Positions 42,328-50,874 of a stretch of DNA of 64,000 bases are shown one piece after another; positions within the stretch are counted from its first letter, which is position 1, and each line of letters begins with the position of its first letter. The notes beneath the pieces were generated by a model. It saw only the letters and a program-made list of their open reading frames with translations. It was not told the DNA's origin and ran no database searches. The DNA comes from Streptomyces sp. NRRL WC-3605 (GTDB lineage: Bacteria; Actinomycetota; Actinomycetes; Streptomycetales; Streptomycetaceae), in contig NZ_LLZN01000060.1 of assembly GCF_001509795.1 (NCBI RefSeq), positions 23,119 to 87,118 of the forward strand, written 5' to 3'. The position numbers and the translations under genes were made by a program.

Positions 42328-43446
42328 TCAGCCGTACATCGCCACGCGGTGGAACTCCTCCAGCGCGGCGTCGATCGGGTGCGGTCGGGGTACGCCCGAG
42401 GCGTCGAGCCGGTTCCATCGCTGGAGGTTCACGGCGACCGCCATCCGGCGTTTTCCGTCCTCCCGGATCATGGCCAGCGTGCCGCCGCCCCACACCGTTC
42501 CGCCGTGCCCCCAGAAGGTGTCCTCGCCGGGGCCGCCGACCGGATGCAGACCGAGGCCGTAGTCGATGACCTTCCCCTCCTGGGAGACGACCGGCACGGT
42601 GCGCCGCATCTCCTCCAGCGACGCCGGGCCGACGACGTCGCCCGCCAGCAGCGCCGCGAAGAAGCGGTTCAGGTCCGAGACGGTCGAGATCAGGGAGGCG
42701 GCCGGCCCCACCCAGGACATGTCGTGGACGCTGTGGTCGCGCGGCGGATCGATCATGCCGAACCACGACTCGTAGAGCCGCGCGTGCGGTTCCCGGATCT
42801 CCGGCCCGGTGGGGAACCCGGTGTCGTGCAGCCCGGCGCGCCGGATGACGTCGCGGGTGACGCACCGCTCCGCCGTGGTGCCGGTGACCTTCTCCAGCAG
42901 GGCGCCGAGGACGAGGTAGTTGGTGTTGGAGTACAGGCCCGGAGTGCCGCCCGGCGGGCCGGCCGGGGGTGCCGTGACCCCCATCCCGATCAGTTCGTCC
43001 CGCTCGAAGCGCGTGAAGCCGTGGTCCTCCAGACTCTCCGGCCCGGTCCGCGCCAGATCGGGGAAGGCCCGCAGCGACGGGTAGGCGTACGGCAGGTACT
43101 CCGCGAGACCGCTGGTGTGGTTGATCAGCATGCGGACGGTGATCGCGTCGCCCCGTTCGCCGGGGACCAGCGCGGGCAGGTACCGGCCGACCGGCGCGTC
43201 GAGGTCGATCCGGCCGGCTTCCGCCTGCCGGAGGACGGCCGCCGCCGTGAAGGTCTTGGTGACGCTTCCGACGCGGTGCCGCAGGTCCGGGGTCATGGGC
43301 CGTCCGGTGGCGAGGTCGGCCGCCCCGGCGGCTCCGCGCCAGACCTTGTCGCCCTCGCACACCTCGGCGAACAGGCCCGGTATCCCGGCCCGGTGGACGT
43401 TCTCCAGCGCGGCGCTCAGCTCGGTGTGCTCCAGTGCGTTCGTCAT
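42328..43446 (-). CDS. Serine hydrolase of the beta-lactamase class C/DD-peptidase family
   Basis: A 372-residue enzyme. The active-site SxxK is in HRVGSVTKTFTAAAV, the YxN motif in GLYSNTNYLVLGAL, and the third motif HGG in FWGHGGTVWGGGTL. There is no signal peptide, unlike secreted DD-peptidases, so it is probably a cytoplasmic esterase or peptidase-like enzyme. AAGGGA precedes the ATG at 43444-43446. It is divergent from a TetR gene with overlapping inverted repeats between them. Confidence 0.87.
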   Translation of the reverse strand: MTNALEHTELSAALENVHRAGIPGLFAEVCEGDKVWRGAAGAADLATGRPMTPDLRHRVGSVTKTFTAAAVLRQAEAGRIDLDAPVGRYLPALVPGERGDAITVRMLINHTSGLAEYLPYAYPSLRAFPDLARTGPESLEDHGFTRFERDELIGMGVTAPPAGPPGGTPGLYSNTNYLVLGALLEKVTGTTAERCVTRDVIRRAGLHDTGFPTGPEIREPHARLYESWFGMIDPPRDHSVHDMSWVGPAASLISTVSDLNRFFAALLAGDVVGPASLEEMRRTVPVVSQEGKVIDYGLGLHPVGGPGEDTFWGHGGTVWGGGTLAMIREDGKRRMAVAVNLQRWNRLDASGVPRPHPIDAALEEFHRVAMYG

Positions 43447-43490
43447 GACGTGCGTCCCTTCGTGCCTGGAGACGAGGCTCTTGCCACCAT

Positions 43491-43523
43491 TATGCACGCA
43501 CCGCGTGCAACAGCGAGTGCATA
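43491..43523. promoter_or_regulatory. TetR-type operator between serine hydrolase and TetR genes
   Basis: An inner perfect repeat TGCACGC-ACC-GCGTGCA (43493-43509) is nested in an outer perfect repeat, TATGCAC and GTGCATA (43491-43497, 43517-43523). The region covers both predicted promoters in the 107-bp divergent gap. Confidence 0.65.
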
Positions 43524-43553
43524 GGTTAGGCTGAGGGCGGCGAGAGGAGCGGC

Positions 43554-44213
43554 ATGGCGGGTCGAAGGCGCTGGTCGACGGAGGAGATCCTGGACGCGGC
43601 GGCGGATCTGCTGCGCACGGACGACGCGGAGTCGTTCAGCGTGCGCAAGCTCGCCGCGGTCCTCGGGACCGACTCCTCCAGCCTGTACCGGCACTTCCGG
43701 AGCAGGACGGAACTGCTGCGGGCGGTCGCCGACCGGGTTCTCGCCGCCGCCATGGACGGCTACCGCCCCGAGGGCGACTGGCGGCAGCGCCTCACCACCC
43801 TCGCGCTGCGCGTCCGGGAGGCATTCGCCGACCAGCCCCAGCTCGCCGCCGTCTGGGGGCGGTACGTCTCCAGCGGCGCCGGTTCGCGGGCCGTCATGGA
43901 GGAGGTGCTCCAGGCGCTGCGCGCGTCCGGGCTCCCCGACGAGGAGGTGCCGACGCGCTACCACCGGCTGGCGGTCCTGCTGGCCGCGCTGGTCGCCGCG
44001 GAGGCCGGCGGACGGCTCGTCTCCCCCAAGGAGCACGAGGAGGGCATGGAGCTGTTCCGTGTGGCGGTGCTGGGCGCCGACCCCGAGCGGTACCCCGCCC
44101 TGGCCCACTACGCCCGTGAGGTCCGCCCCCTCGGCGAGGACCGGGACGCGGCCTTCGACGACCTCCTCACCGCACAGCTCGACCGGATCGAGTCCGCGAT
44201 TCCCCCGCGCTGA
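43554..44213 (+). CDS. TetR-family transcriptional regulator
   Basis: A 219-residue TetR protein. The N-terminal DNA-binding domain (about 8-55; STEEILDAAADLLRTDDAES, KLAAVLGTDSSSLYRHFRSR) is followed by a TetR_C-type ligand domain. GAGAGG lies about 7 nt before the ATG. It probably represses itself and the divergent serine hydrolase through the repeats at 43491-43523. The inducer is unknown. Confidence 0.9.
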   Translation: MAGRRRWSTEEILDAAADLLRTDDAESFSVRKLAAVLGTDSSSLYRHFRSRTELLRAVADRVLAAAMDGYRPEGDWRQRLTTLALRVREAFADQPQLAAVWGRYVSSGAGSRAVMEEVLQALRASGLPDEEVPTRYHRLAVLLAALVAAEAGGRLVSPKEHEEGMELFRVAVLGADPERYPALAHYAREVRPLGEDRDAAFDDLLTAQLDRIESAIPPR

Positions 44214-44285
44214 GCGCCGGCCGTTGCCGCCGGGGAGGGCACGGCGCGGTGATGCGGGTGCCCGGCTCCAGGTCAGCGGTGGGCG

Positions 44286-44867
44286 TCAGAGGGTGCGGAC
44301 CGGGCGGGCCGGGTTGCCGACGGCCACGACGTTCGGCGGGACGTCCTTCGTGACGACGGCGCCGGCGCCGATGACGGAGTTGTCGCCGATCGTGACGCCG
44401 GGCAGGACGATGGCGCCGCCGCCGAGCCAGACGTTGTCGCCGATGACGATCGGCCGCGCGGCTTCCAGCTTGTCCCGGCGGGGCCCGGGTTCCAGGGGGT
44501 GCGTCGGGGTGAGCAGCTGGACGCCGGGGCCGATCCGGCAGTCCTCGCCGATGGTGACGGCGGCGACGTCCAGGGCGGTCAGGTTGTAGTTCACGAAGGT
44601 CCGGGCGCCGATGGTGATGTTGCTGCCGTAGTCGACGTACAGCGGTGGCCGGACCTGGGCCTCCTCCCCCAGCGACCCGAGCAGCTCGGCGAGGATCGGC
44701 GGGGCCGCCTCGGCGTCCTCGGCGAACGCGGCCTGATAGCGGGCGGCGAGGCGCACGGCCCGCTGCTGCCGGCGGGCGATCTCCGGATCGTCGGCGATGT
44801 AGAGGTCGCCCGCCAGCATGCGCTCCAGCCGGGTACGCGGGTCGTCGGCGAAGGGGTCGGTCGGCAT
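44286..44867 (-). CDS. Sugar O-acetyltransferase (maltose/galactoside type)
   Basis: A 193-residue left-handed beta-helix enzyme of the LacA/Maa family. The N-terminal Mac domain (about 10-60) is followed by hexapeptide repeats. The catalytic His is in QLLTPTHPLEPGPR, and WLGGGAIVLPGVTIGDNSVI is the classic coil. It transfers acetyl from acetyl-CoA to a sugar 6-hydroxyl. It is convergent with TetR and divergent from the catalase gene. Confidence 0.92.
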   Translation of the reverse strand: MPTDPFADDPRTRLERMLAGDLYIADDPEIARRQQRAVRLAARYQAAFAEDAEAAPPILAELLGSLGEEAQVRPPLYVDYGSNITIGARTFVNYNLTALDVAAVTIGEDCRIGPGVQLLTPTHPLEPGPRRDKLEAARPIVIGDNVWLGGGAIVLPGVTIGDNSVIGAGAVVTKDVPPNVVAVGNPARPVRTL

Positions 44868-44947
44868 GCGGGCGAGCGTACGCGCTGTCCCTGCTCAGCG
44901 GGTTGCTCCGATGGGACGCAAGGGGCGAGAGGGTCTGCCGGGGTGGG

Positions 44948-44972
44948 GGATATGTCCGGCACAAGCGGGTAC
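44948..44972 (+). promoter_or_regulatory. SigB-type promoter of the catalase gene
   Basis: GGAT (44948-44951), 15 bp, then GGGTAC (44967-44972) fits the streptomycete SigB consensus GNNT-N14-16-GGGTAC/T exactly. It lies 77 bp before the start codon. The large catalase CatB of S. coelicolor is known to be SigB-dependent. Confidence 0.55.
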
Positions 44973-45048
44973 TCGGCGCCGGATCTCACGGCAGCCGGCA
45001 CGGGTCGCCGGCCGGCCGTGGCCGGCAGGAAGCAGAGGAACGATAGCG

Positions 45049-47325
45049 ATGAGCCAGCCCAACCCCCTCAAGCGGGCGGCCGACAAGGTCACGGAAGCCG
45101 TCCAGGGTGCCGGCGCGGGTCCGGAGGAGGGAATCCCCGGCAAGCCCGCCCCGCAGTCCCCGACGGTCGAGGAGCCGACCGAGCCGCGGGAGCCCCTGCC
45201 GCCGAAGCCCGACCAGAGCGGGCCGGACACGATGTCGCCCACCGGCCAGGCGACCGGCGCGGCCCGGGCCCGCATGGCCCAGTCCGGCGCCTACCTCACG
45301 GACGCCCAGGGCGTCCGCCGCTACGACACGGACCACTCGCTGAAGGCCGGCCCGCGCGGCCCCGTCCTGCTCCAGGACCACCATCTGCGCGAGAAGGTCA
45401 TGCACTTCGACCACGAGCGCATCCCGGAGCGCGTCGTGCACGCGCGCGGCGCGGCGGCGCACGGCGTCTTCAAGAGCTACGGCACGGCGTCCTCGGTGTC
45501 GAAGGCGGCGTTCCTGGCGCCGGGCGTGGAGACGCCGGTGTTCGTGCGCTTCTCCACCGTCCTCGGGTCCCGTGGCTCCGCCGACACGGTGCGGGACACG
45601 CGCGGCTTCGCGACGAAGTTCTACACCGAGGAGGGCGTCTTCGACCTCGTCGGCAACAACATCCCGGTGTTCTTCATCCAGGACGCGATCAAGTTCCCGG
45701 ACGTCATCCACGCCGGCAAGCCGCACCCGGACCGGGAGATCCCGCAGGCGCAGAGCGCCCACGACACCTTCTGGGACTTCGTCACCCTGCACACCGAGGC
45801 CACCCACCACACGCTGTGGAACATGTCCGACCGGGGCATCCCGCGGTCGTACCGCATGATGGAGGGCTTCGGCGTCCACACGTTCCGGCTGGTGGCCGAG
45901 GACGGCTCCACGACGCTCGTGAAGTTCCACTGGAAGCCGAAGCTCGGGGTGCACTCGCTGGTGTGGGAGGAGGCGCAGATCGCGGGCGGCGTCGACCCGG
46001 ACTTCCACCGCCGCGACCTCGCCGACGCCATCGAGGCCGGCGCCTACCCGGAGTGGGAGCTGGGCATCCAGACCTTCCCCGACACCCCCGACCAGATGTT
46101 CGAGGGCATCGACCTGCTCGACGCGACGAACATCGTGCCCGAGGAGCTGGCCCCCGTGCAGCCGATCGGGCTGCTCACGCTCAACCGGAACCCGTCGAAC
46201 TTCTTCGCCGAGACCGAGCAGGTCGCCTTCCACGTCGGCCACCTCGTCCCCGGCATCGACATCACCGACGACCCGCTGCTCGCCGGCCGCCTGTTCTCGT
46301 ACCTGGACACCCAGATCACCCGGCTCGGCGGCCCGAACTTCGCGCAGATCCCGATCAACCGGCCGCACGCGCCGGTCAACGACATGCACCGCGACGGCTT
46401 CCACCAGGACGCCGTGCACCGCGGAGTGGCCCCGTACCGGCCCAACTCCCTCGACGGGGGCTGCCCGTTCCTGGCCGGCGCGGACAACGGCGCCTACATC
46501 GAGACGCCGGTGACGGTCCCGGAGGGGACGAAGGTCCGCGAGGCGCCCGAGTCGTTCTCCGACCACTACAGCCAACCGCGCCGGTTCTGGCTCAGCATGA
46601 GCGCCGTCGAGCAGGAGCACATCGTCGGCGCGTACACGTTCGAGCTCGGCAAGTGCTACGAACAGGCCGTCAAGGAGCGGGCGTTGCAGACGCTCGCCAA
46701 CATCGACCCCGGCCTGTGCGCCCGTGTCGCGGAGGGGCTGGGGCTGCCGGCGCCCGAGCCGACCGTGCCGCTCGCCGACGTCGAGCCGAGTCCGGCACTG
46801 TCCCAGGTCGGGCAGGTCTGGCCGACCGACGGGCGTCTCGTCGGCATCGTCACCGCCGAGGGCGGCGACCTGGACGGGGTGCGGTCGGTGCGTGAGGCGG
46901 TGCTCGGCGCGGACATGGTGCCGCTGGTCGTCGCCTCCGCCGGCGGCACGCTGGGCGCGGGCGACGACGCCGTCACCGTGCAGCGGACGTTCGTGACCGC
47001 GCGGTCCATCGAGTTCGACGCCCTGCTGGTGGCGGGCGCGCCGACCGCGGGCGACGACGCCCACGGCTCCCGTGACGCCAAGGCGGCGCCCTCCGGCCCC
47101 GGGGCGGGCACCGACCCGCGCGTGGTGCAGTTGCTGGCCGAGGCCTTCCGGCACGGCAAGGCGATCGGCGCCTGGGCGGGCGGTGAGGCGGCCCTGGAGG
47201 CGGCCGGCATCCCCGTCGACGCGCCGGGTGTCGTGGTCGGTGCCGACGGCCCGGCCACGCTGGAGCGGGTGCGGGAGCTGATGGGCGCGCACCGCGTCTG
47301 GGAGCGGTTCACCACGACCGTCTGA
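45049..47325 (+). CDS. katE: Large-subunit catalase, HPII/KatE type
   Basis: A 758-residue clade 2 catalase. An N-terminal extension of about 75 residues precedes the core. The distal His is in [34 protein letters not shown] follows, and the haem-ligand segment is [19 protein letters not shown], with the Tyr ligand of the RxFxYxDT motif. The C-terminal 150 residues are the flavodoxin/DJ-1-like domain found only in large catalases ([20 protein letters not shown]). It converts hydrogen peroxide to water and oxygen. GAGGAA precedes the ATG at 45049; a SigB-like promoter and a strong terminator flank it. Confidence 0.95.
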   Translation: MSQPNPLKRAADKVTEAVQGAGAGPEEGIPGKPAPQSPTVEEPTEPREPLPPKPDQSGPDTMSPTGQATGAARARMAQSGAYLTDAQGVRRYDTDHSLKAGPRGPVLLQDHHLREKVMHFDHERIPERVVHARGAAAHGVFKSYGTASSVSKAAFLAPGVETPVFVRFSTVLGSRGSADTVRDTRGFATKFYTEEGVFDLVGNNIPVFFIQDAIKFPDVIHAGKPHPDREIPQAQSAHDTFWDFVTLHTEATHHTLWNMSDRGIPRSYRMMEGFGVHTFRLVAEDGSTTLVKFHWKPKLGVHSLVWEEAQIAGGVDPDFHRRDLADAIEAGAYPEWELGIQTFPDTPDQMFEGIDLLDATNIVPEELAPVQPIGLLTLNRNPSNFFAETEQVAFHVGHLVPGIDITDDPLLAGRLFSYLDTQITRLGGPNFAQIPINRPHAPVNDMHRDGFHQDAVHRGVAPYRPNSLDGGCPFLAGADNGAYIETPVTVPEGTKVREAPESFSDHYSQPRRFWLSMSAVEQEHIVGAYTFELGKCYEQAVKERALQTLANIDPGLCARVAEGLGLPAPEPTVPLADVEPSPALSQVGQVWPTDGRLVGIVTAEGGDLDGVRSVREAVLGADMVPLVVASAGGTLGAGDDAVTVQRTFVTARSIEFDALLVAGAPTAGDDAHGSRDAKAAPSGPGAGTDPRVVQLLAEAFRHGKAIGAWAGGEAALEAAGIPVDAPGVVVGADGPATLERVRELMGAHRVWERFTTTV

Positions 47326-47358
47326 GGGACTCGGGCGCGCGGTCGGAACCACGAACGC

Positions 47359-47389
47359 GAAGGGCGAGGAGATCTTCTCCTCGCCCTTC
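47359..47389 (+). terminator. Terminator after katE
   Basis: Perfect 14-bp arms (47359-47372 and 47376-47389) with a 3-nt loop lie 34 bp after the stop codon. It isolates katE from the rph promoter just downstream. Confidence 0.9.
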
Positions 47390-47408
47390 TCAACGTATAT
47401 CCCACCCG

Positions 47409-47444
47409 GGGGCTTGCGGCAAGGCCCCGGTGAGGGCGCAGAAT
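47409..47444 (+). promoter_or_regulatory. Rifamycin-associated element over the rph promoter
   Basis: GGGGCTTGCGGCAAGGCCCC (47409-47428) is a 20-bp inverted repeat matching the rifamycin-associated element reported upstream of rifamycin-inactivation genes in actinomycetes. Inside it TTGCGG (47415-47420) can serve as -35, with CAGAAT (47439-47444) as -10 at 18 bp. The repeat therefore overlaps the promoter, as published for inducible rph genes. Confidence 0.75.
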
Positions 47445-47555
47445 CGTCGGCCGTTGCCACTGCCTGGGGAAATGAGGGCTCGACGTGCTTGTGGTGTTGT
47501 CGGCGTACCAACGGTCCACCCGACCGTGCGGGGCGGCCGTGCCGGAGGTGGCGCG

Positions 47556-50153
47556 ATGAGCGGGCGTCTGGTCGTGGATCTTCAGGACGTCGACGCGGCG
47601 GGGCTCGCCGAGGTCGGCGGCAAGGGCGCCCACCTGGGCGAGCTGTCCCGGATCGACGGGGTCCGGGTGCCGTCCGGGTTCTGTGTGACGACGCACGCCT
47701 TCCGGCGGATCATGGCGGAGGCACCCGGGAGCGGGGAACTCCTCGACCGACTGTCCCGCGTGGACGAGGGCGACCAGGAGGAGGTCCGATCCCTCGCCGC
47801 CCGTCTACGGCAGGTCGTCGAGGCGACGCCCCTCCCGGACGAGGTGGCGGCGGCCGTCACCGGGGCGCTCGCCCGGCACGGTGAGCGGTCCGCGTACGCC
47901 GTACGGTCCAGCGCGACGGCCGAGGACCTGCCGACCGCGTCGTTCGCCGGCCAGCAGGACACGTACCTGAACGTCGTCGGCACCGAGGAGATCCTCCGGC
48001 ACGTCAGCCGGTGCTGGGCCTCCCTGTTCACCGAGCGGGCGGTGACCTACCGCGGGCGACAGGGCGTCGACCACCGTACGGTCCACATGGGCGTGGTCGT
48101 GCAGCGGATGGTCGTGCCGCGGGCCTCCGGCATCCTGTTCACCGCCGACCCGGTGACGGGAGACCGCCGCACGGCGACCGTGGACGCCGGTTTCGGTCTC
48201 GGCGAGGCCCTGGTGTCGGGGCTGGTCGACCCGGACGTCCTCACGGTGCGGCACGGCGAGGTCGTCGCGCGGACGATCGCCGCGAAGCGGCGCGCCCTGC
48301 ACGCCGTGCAGGGCGGCGGGACGCGCGAGACCCCGATCGAGGAACGGCGGCAGCTCGAACCGGTGCTGACGGACGATCAGGCCGTGGAGCTGGTCACGCT
48401 CGGGCGGCGGATCGAGGCGCACTTCGGCAGCCCGCAGGACATCGAGTGGTGCCTGGACGACGACGGCTTCCACATCGTGCAGAGCCGGCCGGTCACCACG
48501 CTGTTCCCCGTGCCCGAGCGGGACGACGACGTCTTCCGCGTCTATCTCTCGGTCGGCCACCAGCAGATGATGACCGACGCCATGAAGCCCCTGGGCCTCT
48601 CGATGTGGCGGCTGACGGCCCTCGCACCGATGTACGAGGCCGGCGGGCGGCTGTTCGTCGACGCCACCGCCCGGCTGGCGGTGCCCGGGAGCCGTGCCGC
48701 TCTCCTGGACGTCGTCGGCCGTGGCGACCCGCTGACCCGGGACGCGCTCGAAACCGTCCTGGAGAACGGCGAGTTCGAGCCGGCGTCGGCGGAGACCGAC
48801 GGTGGCGGGCCGCCCGCCGGTGACGGGGCCGAACCGGACGAGGCCGATCCTTCCATCGTCACCGAGCTGATCGAGCGCAGCCGGCGCTCCCTCGCCGAGC
48901 TGGAGCGGGAGATCGGCACGAAGAGCGGTCCCGCCCTGTTCGCGTTCCTGCGGGAGGCGTTCGAGGAGCACAAGCGGGTGGTCGGCGATCCGCTGAACAT
49001 CCGCGCGATCATGGCGGGCATGGAGGCCACCTGGTGGCTGAACGACCGGCTGGAGGAGTGGCTCGGCGAGAAGAACGCCGCCGACACGCTCACGCTGTCC
49101 GCCCCCGACAACGTGACCTCGGAGATGGGGCTGGAGCTGCTCGACGTCGCCGACGTGGTCCGCACGCACCCGGAGGTGGTGGCCTTCCTGGAGGGCGTCG
49201 AGGACGACGGCTTCCTGGACGAGCTGCCCAAGGTCCCCGGTGGCGCCGAGGCCCGGGACGCCTTCGAGGCGTACCTGGACCGGTACGGGATGCGCTGCGT
49301 CGGCGAGATCGACATCACGCGGCCCCGGTGGCGGGAACGGCCCAGCGCGCTGGTGCCGGTCGTCCTCGACCACGTACGCGCCTTCGGGCCGGGCGCCGCC
49401 GCGCGCCGCTTCGAGGACGGCCGGCGCAGGGCGCTCGCGAAGGAGCGTGAGGTGCTGGAGCGGCTGCGGGGCCTGCCCGACGGGGAGCGCAGGGCCGACG
49501 CGGCGCGCCGGATGATCCGGCAGGTCCGCGCGTTCGCCGGCTACCGGGAGTACCCGAAGTACGCGATCGTCAGCCGCTCCTTCGTCTACCGTCAGGCCCT
49601 GCTGCGGGAGGCCGACGAGCTGGTGCGGGCCGGCGTCCTCGCCGACCGGGAGGACGTCCACTACCTGACGTTCGACGAGTTCGAGGAGGCCGTCCGCGCG
49701 CGCCGGGTGGACGAGCGGCTGGTGCGGCGCCGCAAGGACGCCTTCCGTTCGTACCAGGCGCTGACCCCGCCCCGCGTCCTCACCTCGGACGGTGTGGCCC
49801 TCTCCGGGGCGTACCGGCGCGACGACGTGCCGGAGGGGGCGCTGGCGGGTCTCGCGGTGTCCGCGGGGACCGTGGAGGGCCGGGCCCGGGTGGTCCTCGA
49901 CATTGCGGAGGCCGATCTGGAGGCGGGCGACATCCTGGTCACGCGGTTCACGGACCCCAGCTGGTCACCGCTGTTCGTCGGGATCGCGGGCCTGGTGACG
50001 GAGGTGGGCGGTCTGATGACCCATGGCGCGGTGATCGCCCGCGAGTACGGTCTGCCGGCCGTGGTCGGGGTGGAGCGGGCCACCCGGCTGATCCGGGACG
50101 GGCAGCGCATCCGGGTGCACGGGACGGCGGGCTATATCGAGCTTCTGTCCTGA
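47556..50153 (+). CDS. rph: Rifampicin phosphotransferase (PEP-synthase-like)
   Basis: An 865-residue three-domain enzyme, close to the known length of Listeria RPH (867). It has an N-terminal ATP-grasp domain (about 1-320; AEVGGKGAHLGELSRI, YAVRSSATAEDLPTASFAGQ, ASGILFTADPVTGDRR). The central rifampicin-binding domain spans about 330-760. The C-terminal swivelling phosphohistidine domain has the transfer residue His823 in GGLMTHGAVIAREYGL. It moves the beta-phosphate of ATP to rifampicin C21, inactivating the drug. GGAGG lies 8 nt before the ATG at 47556. The rifamycin-associated repeat upstream separates it from ordinary PEP synthases. Confidence 0.88.
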   Translation: MSGRLVVDLQDVDAAGLAEVGGKGAHLGELSRIDGVRVPSGFCVTTHAFRRIMAEAPGSGELLDRLSRVDEGDQEEVRSLAARLRQVVEATPLPDEVAAAVTGALARHGERSAYAVRSSATAEDLPTASFAGQQDTYLNVVGTEEILRHVSRCWASLFTERAVTYRGRQGVDHRTVHMGVVVQRMVVPRASGILFTADPVTGDRRTATVDAGFGLGEALVSGLVDPDVLTVRHGEVVARTIAAKRRALHAVQGGGTRETPIEERRQLEPVLTDDQAVELVTLGRRIEAHFGSPQDIEWCLDDDGFHIVQSRPVTTLFPVPERDDDVFRVYLSVGHQQMMTDAMKPLGLSMWRLTALAPMYEAGGRLFVDATARLAVPGSRAALLDVVGRGDPLTRDALETVLENGEFEPASAETDGGGPPAGDGAEPDEADPSIVTELIERSRRSLAELEREIGTKSGPALFAFLREAFEEHKRVVGDPLNIRAIMAGMEATWWLNDRLEEWLGEKNAADTLTLSAPDNVTSEMGLELLDVADVVRTHPEVVAFLEGVEDDGFLDELPKVPGGAEARDAFEAYLDRYGMRCVGEIDITRPRWRERPSALVPVVLDHVRAFGPGAAARRFEDGRRRALAKEREVLERLRGLPDGERRADAARRMIRQVRAFAGYREYPKYAIVSRSFVYRQALLREADELVRAGVLADREDVHYLTFDEFEEAVRARRVDERLVRRRKDAFRSYQALTPPRVLTSDGVALSGAYRRDDVPEGALAGLAVSAGTVEGRARVVLDIAEADLEAGDILVTRFTDPSWSPLFVGIAGLVTEVGGLMTHGAVIAREYGLPAVVGVERATRLIRDGQRIRVHGTAGYIELLS

Positions 50154-50659
50154 CCGGCCGGCCGAGACTCGGCGCCGGCCGGCCGGGTATCGGCGCCGGC
50201 CGTCCGGGTGTCGTCCGCCAGACCGATCCGGGCCGTGATGCGCTTGCCGACGTCTTCCCGCTGGGCGGAGAAGCCCTGGGAGACGGCCATCACGATCTCC
50301 AGACCGTGCTGTCCCACCCGGCCCGCGTCGGCGGCCCGGGCGACCGGCAGCACGGGATCGGAGTCCCACACGGCGACCTCCACCACGTCGCCGTCGATGC
50401 TCAGGTCCATCCGGGCGGGGCCCGGGGCGTACTTGCGGGCGTTGGTGACCAGTTCGCTGACGACCAGCTGGGTGAGGTCCATGCCGCGCTGGGACAGGCG
50501 CACCCCGTGCTCGCTCTGCGCCCTCGTCAGGAAGGCGACGGCCATGCGGCGGGCGTGGGCGATGGCCGTGCCGTCCCCGTCCAGCGCGATGCTCGTGCGC
50601 AGCGCGGACGTCCCGGCCGCGCCCCCGCTCTGGCCACCCGTGGGCTCTGGATCCCTCAT
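50132..50659 (-). CDS. RsbW-like anti-sigma/ATP-binding protein
   Basis: A 175-residue HATPase_c protein of the Streptomyces RsbW/SpoIIAB-like group. The N box is LVVSELVTNARKYAPGPARM and the G1-type segment is GRVGQHGLEIVMAVSQGFSA. The C-terminal 25 residues are low complexity. These proteins phosphorylate anti-sigma antagonists or bind sigma factors, working with phosphatases such as the SpoIIE proteins here. The ATG at 50657-50659 or a GTG one codon earlier is the start. Its 3' end overlaps the rph 3' end by 22 bp on the opposite strand. Confidence 0.85.
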   Translation of the reverse strand: MRDPEPTGGQSGGAAGTSALRTSIALDGDGTAIAHARRMAVAFLTRAQSEHGVRLSQRGMDLTQLVVSELVTNARKYAPGPARMDLSIDGDVVEVAVWDSDPVLPVARAADAGRVGQHGLEIVMAVSQGFSAQREDVGKRITARIGLADDTRTAGADTRPAGAESRPAGQDRSSI

Positions 50660-50874
50660 CACTGCCTGCGCTCCCCGTTCGTCCGCCCGCGCCTACCCAC
50701 ACGCGGGCGGTCCACTCCCCACGCCGGGTCGCCGTCCGGCCCGCTCCCCCGGCCGCACCGTCCCGTGCCGCCGCCCCCGGGGCTCCGGGCACGAAAACCC
50801 AGCGTGCCAGTATCGCCCACCGGGCGCGGCCCCGCACCGCCGACCCGGATTCCCGACGGCCCCGCGCCGTCCGG

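Noticed and set aside
47556..50153. Annotation as phosphoenolpyruvate synthase
   Set aside because: Length, the THGA histidine context and the rifamycin-associated repeat upstream fit rifampicin phosphotransferase better.
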